From assembly GCA_026224995.1 (NCBI GenBank), contig JAMFRX010000189.1, positions 1 through 6,950 of the forward strand: DNA of 6,950 nt, read 5' to 3'. The first letter of the stretch is position 1, and each line of letters opens with the position of its first letter. Both the position numbers and the translations under genes were made by a program. This DNA is from Puia dinghuensis (GTDB lineage Bacteria; Bacteroidota; Bacteroidia; Chitinophagales; Chitinophagaceae). Positions 1-3,946 of the stretch are shown piece after piece. The notes beneath the pieces were generated by a model. It was not told the DNA's origin. It ran no database searches and was given only the letters and a program-made list of their open reading frames with translations.

Positions 1-372
1 ATCACCCGCCTCCAGTGCGCATTCGTAGACACCCCCGAAGTGGAAGAGATCACCCAGTTCATCGGCCGCCAGCGCGGCTACCCCGAGGCATACAAATTGC
101 CTGAATACGTAGACGAAAAGGAGCTGGAGGCAAAAGGATTCGACCTGGAAGACCGGGACCCCCTGTTCGAAGAGGCTGCCCGGCTCATCGTCCTCAACCA
201 GCTGGGTTCCACCTCCCTCATCCAACGCAAGATGAAGCTGGGGTATAACCGCGCCGGCCGTTTGATGGACCAGCTGGAAGCCGCCGGCGTAGTAGGTCCC
301 GGCATGGGAAGCAAACCCCGGGATGTGCTAATAAAAACCGAAATGGAGCTCGAGCACTACCTCAATCCGTAG
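1..372 (+). CDS. ftsK: DNA translocase FtsK/SpoIIIE, C-terminal fragment (5' end outside window)
   Basis: The reading frame is open from base 1 and gives 123 residues ending in TAG at 370-372; the gene begins upstream of the window. The first residues (ITRLQCAFVDTPEVEEI) resemble the end of the FtsK RecA-like motor, where a phrase like 'GAFVDTDEVERV' is usual. The last 70 or so residues match the gamma winged-helix domain: DPLFEEAARLI, then LIQRKMKLGYNRAGRLMDQL and EAAGVVGP. In known FtsK proteins this domain reads polar KOPS sequences and contacts XerD at dif, so the full protein is a septum-located, membrane-anchored, ATP-driven pump that clears chromosomes at division. The membrane, linker and Walker regions cannot be seen here. 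lolA follows 41 bases downstream on the same strand, a neighbour order I recall from other Bacteroidota, so co-transcription is plausible. An internal GTG at 40 is not a real start. Confidence 0.95.
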   Translation: MTRLQCAFVDTPEVEEITQFIGRQRGYPEAYKLPEYVDEKELEAKGFDLEDRDPLFEEAARLIVLNQLGSTSLIQRKMKLGYNRAGRLMDQLEAAGVVGPGMGSKPRDVLIKTEMELEHYLNP

Positions 373-377
373 TTTTG
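370..377 (+). promoter_or_regulatory. Possible -7 box for lolA overlapping the ftsK stop
   Basis: TAGTTTTG fits the Bacteroidota -7 consensus TAnnTTTG and overlaps the ftsK TAG. A start site 5-7 bases downstream would leave a leader of about 30 bases before the lolA ATG at 414. No TTG is seen at the -33 distance, and lolA could simply be read through from ftsK, so this is weak. Confidence 0.22.
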
Positions 378-413
378 AATTATATTCGCGCCCTGATTCT
401 AACACCACCGACC

Positions 414-1088
414 ATGAATATCAAACCTTTCTTGTTCAGCATAGTCCTCGCATCCACCGGTCTCCTCGCCCAGGCCCAGAACAACAGCCTCGGCAAAAGC
501 GACCCCGATGCCAAAAAGGTCCTGGACGGCCTCAGCGCAAAGCTCCGGTCCTACACCGCCGTTCAATCCGCTTTTACGCTTAAGGTCCAGGACGCCAAAG
601 GTGCCACCCAGGGCAGCAAAAGCGGCACCATTTTCCTGAAAGGCACTAAATATCATATCAATATTCCCGGTGGCCAGGATATCTACTGCGACGGTAAAGA
701 CGTCTGGACCTACGACAAGGGCTCCAACGAAACGACGATCACCAAGTCCGATCCCGGCAACCAGACCCTCAGCCCGGACAAGATCTTCACCAACTTCTAC
801 GACAAGGATTTTCTCTACAAGCTCAACGGCGAAAGCCAAATAGGCGGACGCACCGCCCAGGAGATAGAGCTCACCCCCTTGGACAAGACCAAATCCTTCT
901 TCAAGGCCCTGCTCTATGTCGATAAGGTACAGCACACGCTCGTGAGCGTTCGGTGGTTCGACAAAAGTGGCAATAAGTATTCTTTGGATATCGTCAAGCT
1001 CAACGGCAACGCTCCTCTCACCGACGACCAGCTGGCCTATAACAAAGCCAAGCACCCCGGCGCCGAAGAGGTAGATCTGAGGAACTAA
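414..1088 (+). CDS. lolA: Outer membrane lipoprotein carrier protein LolA-like
   Basis: This is a 224-residue protein. The frame extends upstream to a TTG at 375, but the ATG at 414 puts a good signal peptide at the N-terminus: MNIKPF, a hydrophobic stretch (LFSIVLASTGLL), and an A-x-A cleavage site at residues 19-21 (AQA). Residues 35-180 have the LolA/LppX beta-sheet pattern: a helix with 'VLDGLSAKLRSY', strands 'SAFTLKV', 'SGTIFLKGTKYHI', 'YCDGKDVWTYD', and a C-terminal 'HTLVSVRWFDKSGNKYSLDI'. LolA binds lipoproteins released from the inner membrane and carries them across the periplasm; Bacteroidota lack a recognisable LolB in most genomes. Its length is close to the usual 200-230 residues. 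It sits 41 bases after ftsK and ends one base before the convergent ubiX stop, with no terminator hairpin between them. The lipoprotein-type phosphatase at 3947 would be a natural cargo (inference). Confidence 0.88.
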   Translation: MNIKPFLFSIVLASTGLLAQAQNNSLGKSDPDAKKVLDGLSAKLRSYTAVQSAFTLKVQDAKGATQGSKSGTIFLKGTKYHINIPGGQDIYCDGKDVWTYDKGSNETTITKSDPGNQTLSPDKIFTNFYDKDFLYKLNGESQIGGRTAQEIELTPLDKTKSFFKALLYVDKVQHTLVSVRWFDKSGNKYSLDIVKLNGNAPLTDDQLAYNKAKHPGAEEVDLRN

Positions 1089-1089
1089 T

Positions 1090-1647
1090 CTATCCCCCCC
1101 AGCGAAAAGTATCTATTTTCAACCCGGCCAGATCGATAACCCTGTCGACCACCGTCGCCGCCACCTCCTCTATAGTCTTGGGAAGACTGTAAAAAGATGG
1201 CGTAGCTGGACAGATAATGCCCCCTGCCAGCGTCACCGTCTCCATATTCCGGATATGCACCAGGTTATAAGGCGTATCCCTTACCACGCAGATCAGCCTC
1301 CGCCGCTCTTTTAGCACGACATCCGCGGCGCGTGTGATCAGATCCGAAGATACCCCCGTGGCAATCCGCCCCAGCGTTCCCATCGAACAGGGGATGATGA
1401 TCATCGTATCGTATTTTCCGGACCCCGAAGCAAAGGGCGCACGGAAATCCTGCTGCGAAAAGAAAGGAAATGTATAGTCCGAAAAGCCGGAATTGCCCAG
1501 CTCCGTCCGCCAGACCTCCTTGGCATTCTCCGTCATCACCACGGCCACCGCCTCCCACTGCTCCTTGATAGTGGCTAAGCGATCCAGTAATAGCCGGGCA
1601 TAGATCGATCCGCTGGCGCCAGTTACGGCAATTACAATTTTGCGCAT
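1090..1647 (-). CDS. ubiX: Flavin prenyltransferase UbiX (UbiX/Pad1 family)
   Basis: This 185-residue protein has the normal UbiX length. The ATG at 1647 starts directly at the first strand (MRKIVIAVTGASGSIYA, FMN-binding loop). The upstream in-frame extension to 1908 runs through the divergent gene and has no family resemblance. Other family blocks are the GSGKYDTMIIIPCSMGT segment (residues 75-91), the highly conserved TRAADVVLKERR (105-116), VVRDTP (121-126), PSFYSLP (150-156) and VDRVID (167-172). UbiX joins dimethylallyl phosphate to FMN to give prenyl-FMN, the cofactor of UbiD-type decarboxylases; it is cytosolic and usually dodecameric. The conserved lysine (K113), arginines (R123, R169) and tyrosine (Y153) are present. 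The usual RETP glutamate is aspartate here (D124). No ubiD lies in the window. It is divergent from the thioredoxin-like gene. Confidence 0.93.
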   Translation of the reverse strand: MRKIVIAVTGASGSIYARLLLDRLATIKEQWEAVAVVMTENAKEVWRTELGNSGFSDYTFPFFSQQDFRAPFASGSGKYDTMIIIPCSMGTLGRIATGVSSDLITRAADVVLKERRRLICVVRDTPYNLVHIRNMETVTLAGGIICPATPSFYSLPKTIEEVAATVVDRVIDLAGLKIDTFRWGG

Positions 1648-1666
1648 GCTAAAAACGTTAACTTTG
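1638..1666 (+). promoter_or_regulatory. Promoter candidate for the thioredoxin-like gene
   Basis: TAACTTTG at 1659-1666 is an exact TAnnTTTG -7 box, with TTTTG at 1638-1642 (TTG 1640-1642) 16 bases upstream as a possible -33 element, slightly closer than the 17-23 usually quoted. The -33 element lies inside the first codons of ubiX. A start near 1672 leaves a leader of about 20 bases to the ATG at 1694. An AGGAAAGA purine run at 1683-1690 may act as a ribosome-binding site, one of the few in this window. Confidence 0.45.
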
Positions 1667-1673
1667 AGAACTA

Positions 1674-1681
1674 CAAAAATA
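1674..1681 (-). promoter_or_regulatory. Promoter candidate (-7 box) for ubiX
   Basis: Read on the minus strand, 1681-1674 is TATTTTTG, an exact TAnnTTTG match 26 bases before the ubiX ATG. No clear TTG lies at -33 distance. The box lies downstream of and facing the plus-strand -7 box at 1659-1666, so polymerase bound at one would block the other. Confidence 0.4.
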
Positions 1682-1693
1682 TAGGAAAGACCT

Positions 1694-2254
1694 ATGGAAA
1701 GACCTAAATACACTCTTTTATTCCCCGCAATGATAGCCGCCGCCCTGGTCCTCGTCCTCGCCAGCGCCCGGAAACCCGCTCTGGCTACCCCGGCTGCCGC
1801 CCCCAAACCCATCAGCTGGCTCACCATCGACCAGGCCGCCACCAAGCTCCAGCAGGAGCAAAAACCCATCCTCATAGACATGTATACCAGCTGGTGCGGC
1901 TGGTGCAAGCAAATGGACCGCCGGACCTACTCCGACAAACGCGTCGCCCAATACCTCAGCGATAAATTCTATACCGTAAAATTGGACGCCGAAACCCACG
2001 CCACCATCACCTGGCAGGGCAAGACCTATACCTTCGACCCCCAATACCGCTGCAACCTCTTCGCAGTCTACCTCTCCCATGGCCGCCTTGAATTTCCCAC
2101 CACCATCATCATCGCCCCCGGCGAACAACCCCAGGCCATCCCCGGCTACCTCGAACCAAAAGACTTCGAACCCCTTGTCAAATACTTTGGCGAAGGCGAC
2201 TACCACACCCGAGGATTCGACGAATTCCAGCATGATTTCCGGTCAACCTGGTAA
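1694..2254 (+). CDS. Thioredoxin-fold protein with CGWC active site, exported or membrane-anchored
   Basis: This is a 186-residue protein. The N-terminus has positive charges (ERPK) then a hydrophobic segment at residues 8-24 (LLFPAMIAAALVLVLAS), indicating a signal peptide or single membrane anchor; an ALA-T site at 29-32 could be cut. A Pro/Ala-rich linker leads to a thioredoxin-like domain from about residue 41: strand KPILIDMYTSW, redox motif C68-G-W-C71, helix KQMDRRTYSD, strand YTVKLDAE, and a cis-proline at P135 (EFPTTIII), then 'YLEPKDFEPLV' as the last helix. The pattern resembles the thioredoxin_7 / DUF255-like group ('thioredoxin family protein', DUF255-type) rather than classical TrxA. 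CGWC pairs are typical of periplasmic thiol reductases or chaperone-like proteins; the substrate is unknown. An insert (THATITWQGKTYTF) precedes a third cysteine, C120. The ATG at 1694 is supported by AGGAAAGA just upstream. It is transcribed away from ubiX and has no gene immediately downstream. Confidence 0.85.
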   Translation: MERPKYTLLFPAMIAAALVLVLASARKPALATPAAAPKPISWLTIDQAATKLQQEQKPILIDMYTSWCGWCKQMDRRTYSDKRVAQYLSDKFYTVKLDAETHATITWQGKTYTFDPQYRCNLFAVYLSHGRLEFPTTIIIAPGEQPQAIPGYLEPKDFEPLVKYFGEGDYHTRGFDEFQHDFRSTW

Positions 2255-2279
2255 GCACGTTCGTGTAATACTATATCGG

Positions 2280-2313
2280 TTTAGCTCCCAGCGGACTACA
2301 CGCTGATGCTAAA
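2280..2313. other. Interrupted hairpin after the thioredoxin-like gene
   Basis: TTTAGC (2280-2285) pairs with GCTAAA (2308-2313), and AGCG (2290-2293) with CGCT (2301-2304), leaving a 7-base loop and a 4x3 internal loop. It lies 25 bases beyond the stop at 2254. No T-run follows, so it is not a normal intrinsic terminator; it could protect the mRNA 3' end or be chance. Confidence 0.3.
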
Positions 2314-2409
2314 GGATAATCTGTATGCCGCGAATTGACTAGGATCAATTAAATACTTTCCCTGCAAAGATTTGTACACTTTACTTCTTCTCTTTCAAGG
2401 TGAAGATAT

Positions 2410-2417
2410 TACCTTTG
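2410..2417 (+). promoter_or_regulatory. -7 promoter box in the intergenic region
   Basis: TACCTTTG is an exact TAnnTTTG match and is not followed by an open frame. The nearest downstream signal is the terminator at 2465-2494, giving a transcript of about 70 bases. No TTG is seen 17-23 bases upstream, so promoter strength is uncertain. Confidence 0.35.
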
Positions 2418-2422
2418 TTGTT

Positions 2423-2494
2423 TCATAGGATAAGGTTTAATGGTTAATGGTATTTGATTAGTGCAGCCCCGCCAAAAGCGGGGCTTTTGTTTTA
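2423..2494 (+). ncRNA. Candidate small non-coding RNA
   Basis: The segment lies between the -7 box at 2410-2417 and a strong intrinsic terminator and would be about 72 bases long; the 5' end is estimated. The body is AT-rich and contains a tandem repeat of TTAATGG (2437-2443 and 2444-2450) and no start codon with a useful frame. It ends in an 8-bp GC-rich stem plus a T-run, the usual end of an independent bacterial small RNA. I do not recognise a family by sequence. Alternatively the terminator simply closes the thioredoxin-like transcript 210 bases downstream of its stop and the -7 match is chance. Confidence 0.3.
2465..2494 (+). terminator. Intrinsic terminator
   Basis: AGCCCCGC (2465-2472), loop CAAAA, GCGGGGCT (2478-2485) form a perfect 8-bp stem followed by TTTTGTTTT. 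This is a textbook plus-strand rho-independent terminator. It may end the thioredoxin-like gene's transcript or the candidate small RNA. Confidence 0.85.
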
Positions 2495-2499
2495 TTATT

Positions 2500-2537
2500 G
2501 CCCTTCGGGCGCCGGCCCTCCGGGCCGTCCGGCGGGG
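2500..2537. repeat. GC-rich palindromic block (REP-like), function unknown
   Basis: Two back-to-back palindromes: GCCC-TTC-GGGC (2500-2510), and CGCCGG (2510-2515) paired with CCGGCG (2529-2534) around an inner GGCCC-TCC-GGGCC (2514-2526). The GC content is far above that of the preceding intergenic DNA. The right flank, GGCGGGGCT (2531-2539) followed by TTTT, can also pair with the left arm of the upstream terminator (AGCCCCGCC, 2465-2473). It may be a REP-type element or a secondary terminator; only one copy is in the window, so repetition cannot be shown. Confidence 0.4.
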
Positions 2538-2550
2538 CTTTTTCATGCCC

Positions 2551-2586
2551 AAAAAGAAAACCCACCATCAGGTGGGTTTTCTTTTT
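2551..2586 (-). terminator. Terminator of the oxoamine synthase gene (structurally bidirectional)
   Basis: The arms 2551-2566 and 2571-2586 are perfect 16-bp inverted repeats around the loop ATCA. The core is a CCCACC/GGTGGG stem flanked by A-run and T-run arms, so it works as hairpin plus U-tract on either strand. It begins 15 bases beyond the TAA (2604-2602) of the minus-strand gene, the expected place for that gene's terminator, and can also stop plus-strand transcripts that escape the 2465-2494 terminator. Confidence 0.9.
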
Positions 2587-2601
2587 ATACGAACTAAGTC
2601 C

Positions 2602-3858
2602 TTATGCCTCAGCCATATCCGGAATCGCCTGTACGCGATAATCTCCCGCATCCAATCTCTTCTTCGTAGCCCTGAACGCTACCAAAGTCCGTTCGATATC
2701 CTCATCCGTATGCACCGCCGTAGGTACTAACCTATAGATGATATGCCCCTTGGGGATCACCGGATACACTACGATCGAACAGAAAATATTATGATTTTCT
2801 CTAAGGTCCATCACCATCGCCGTCGCCTCAGGCACGTCCCCCGTCATATACACTGGTGTGACCGGAGAATTGGTCTTGCCGATATCGAACCCGCTATCCT
2901 TGAGCCCCTTCTGAAGTTTATTCACAACATCCCACAGCTTCCTGCGCAGCTCCGGCTGCGTCCTCAGGAGGTCCAGCCGCTTCAGGTTGCCGACCGTAAT
3001 GGGCATCGGCAGGCTCTTGGCAAAGATCTGGGAACGCGTATTGTACCGGATATAATCGATAATAGCCCTGTCCCCCGCCATAAAAGCGCCGATAGAAGCC
3101 ATCGATTTCGCAAAAGTGGAGAAATACAGATCGATCTTATCCTGCACCCCTTGCTCTTCCCCGGCGCCCGCACCCGTCTTCCCCAGCGTCCCAAAACCAT
3201 GCGCATCGTCTACCAGCAGCCGGAACTCATACGTGTCCTTGAGCGCCGCAATCTCCTTGAGCTTCCCCTGATCCCCGGCCATGCCGAAGACACCCTCCGT
3301 GATCACCAGAATGCCGCCGGCATTTTGCTTCTCTATAAGGGCAGAAGCCCGTTGCAGCTGCTTCTCGCAGTCTTCCACATCATTATGCTTGAATACATAG
3401 CGATGACCAGGATGCAGCCGCAAGCCGTCGATGATACAGGCATGGCTTTCGGCATCGTAGACGATCACATCATGCCGGCCGCAGACCGCATCGATGGCGC
3501 TCATTATTCCCTGATATCCGTAGTTGAATAGAGTAGCGTCCTCTTTCCCTTCGAAGGCGGCAAGCTCATTCTCCAGCTGTTCGTGGTAATTGCTGTTGCC
3601 GCTCATCATCCGCGCACCCATTGGGGCTGCCATCCCAAAACGCCCCGCCGCTTCCGCATCCACTTTCCGAACCTCAGGGTGATTGGCCAGGCCAAGATAA
3701 TTGTTGAGACTCCAAACTATTTTCTCTTTCCCCCTGAATAACATCCTGCTGCCAATCTCTCCCTCCAGCTTGGGGAATGCAAAATAACCGTGCGCTCTTT
3801 CTCTGTGCTGGCCGATAGGGCCATTGTGCTTTACTAATTTTTCAAAGATATCTGCCAT
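2602..3858 (-). CDS. PLP-dependent alpha-oxoamine synthase (KBL / serine palmitoyltransferase-like; aminotransferase class I/II fold)
   Basis: This 418-residue cytosolic fold-type I PLP enzyme starts at the ATG at 3858 (MADIFEKLVKHNGPIG); a 30-residue upstream extension runs through the promoter region and is rejected. Family marks: NNYLGLANHP (52-61), GARMMSGNSNYHEQLE (81-96), FNYGYQG (111-117), the PLP-stacking histidine H139 in ESHACIIDG, the ring-nitrogen aspartate D217 and H220 in VDDAHGFGTLG, and the Schiff-base lysine K251 in FSTFAKSMASIG. These enzymes condense an amino acid with an acyl thioester and lose CO2. Members include glycine C-acetyltransferase (KBL), BioF, serine palmitoyltransferase and the cysteate acyltransferases of sulfonolipid synthesis. 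Sequence alone does not fix the substrate. Absence of tdh or bio genes nearby argues mildly against KBL and BioF, and Bacteroidota commonly make sphingolipids or sulfonolipids. Its length exceeds KBL (about 398) through a C-terminal tail. It is monocistronic, with its own promoter and terminator. Confidence 0.9.
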   Translation of the reverse strand: MADIFEKLVKHNGPIGQHRERAHGYFAFPKLEGEIGSRMLFRGKEKIVWSLNNYLGLANHPEVRKVDAEAAGRFGMAAPMGARMMSGNSNYHEQLENELAAFEGKEDATLFNYGYQGIMSAIDAVCGRHDVIVYDAESHACIIDGLRLHPGHRYVFKHNDVEDCEKQLQRASALIEKQNAGGILVITEGVFGMAGDQGKLKEIAALKDTYEFRLLVDDAHGFGTLGKTGAGAGEEQGVQDKIDLYFSTFAKSMASIGAFMAGDRAIIDYIRYNTRSQIFAKSLPMPITVGNLKRLDLLRTQPELRRKLWDVVNKLQKGLKDSGFDIGKTNSPVTPVYMTGDVPEATAMVMDLRENHNIFCSIVVYPVIPKGHIIYRLVPTAVHTDEDIERTLVAFRATKKRLDAGDYRVQAIPDMAEA

Positions 3859-3889
3859 TATTACGAAATTATTAAGGTTGACACTAACG

Positions 3890-3919
3890 CAAAAATAACG
3901 CATTTGGCGATGCTTCAAA
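3890..3919 (-). promoter_or_regulatory. Promoter of the oxoamine synthase gene
   Basis: On the minus strand, TTTG (3919-3916) is followed after 18 bases by TATTTTTG (3897-3890), matching the Bacteroidota -33 TTG / -7 TAnnTTTG promoter. A start near 3884 leaves about 25 bases of leader before the ATG at 3858. It interleaves with the plus-strand promoter at 3903-3930. Confidence 0.6.
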
Positions 3920-3930
3920 TCATACTTTTG
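3903..3930 (+). promoter_or_regulatory. Promoter of the PafA-type phosphatase gene
   Basis: TTTG (3903-3906) and TACTTTTG (3923-3930) form a -33/-7 pair with a 16-base spacer. A start near 3935 gives a very short leader of about 12 bases before the ATG at 3947, with no Shine-Dalgarno sequence. Confidence 0.55.
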
Positions 3931-3946
3931 CGCCAAAATTTTTACC

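Larger units (their letters stand above)
2255..2601. other. 347-bp intergenic region without protein genes
   Basis: No open frame here has coding character; short frames are under 15 codons or overlap neighbours. The first 200 bases are AT-richer than the flanking genes. Contents in order: an interrupted hairpin at 2280-2313 (TTTAGC and AGCG paired with CGCT and GCTAAA), a small inverted repeat AATTGA-N6-TCAATT at 2333-2350, a -7 promoter box at 2410-2417, a tandem heptamer TTAATGG x2 at 2437-2450, a terminator at 2465-2494, a GC-rich palindromic block at 2500-2537, and a 16-bp perfect hairpin at 2551-2586. I see no tRNA cloverleaf. Confidence 0.7.

Noticed and set aside
375..413. 13-residue extension of LolA from a TTG start
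   Set aside because: It would put non-hydrophobic residues before an otherwise well-formed signal peptide beginning at ATG 414.
399..1055. 218-codon minus-strand open frame opposite lolA
   Set aside because: It is a shadow of the C-rich third codon positions of lolA. The translation is Gly/Val/Leu-rich low-complexity sequence without a family pattern, and lolA is clearly the coding strand.
1648..1908. 87-residue N-terminal extension of UbiX
   Set aside because: It would overlap most of the start of the thioredoxin-like gene on the other strand; the family begins at MRKIVIAVTGASGS, and a promoter box lies in the gap.
1718..2233. 171-codon minus-strand open frame opposite the thioredoxin-like gene
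   Set aside because: Same codon-bias shadow: long G-rich runs in translation and no recognisable domain.
2255..2460. tRNA or riboswitch in the 2255-2460 gap
   Set aside because: No cloverleaf, no T-loop GTTCAA-type motif followed by an acceptor stem, and no downstream gene on the same strand for a riboswitch to control.
2461..2730. 89-codon plus-strand open frame starting with GTG at 2461
   Set aside because: It runs through two terminators and the palindromic block, then into the 3' end of the minus-strand gene; the translation is Arg-rich and unlike any protein.
2743..3531. 262-codon plus-strand open frame opposite the oxoamine synthase gene
   Set aside because: His/Arg/Pro-rich translation without domain features; the opposite strand encodes an intact PLP enzyme across its full length.
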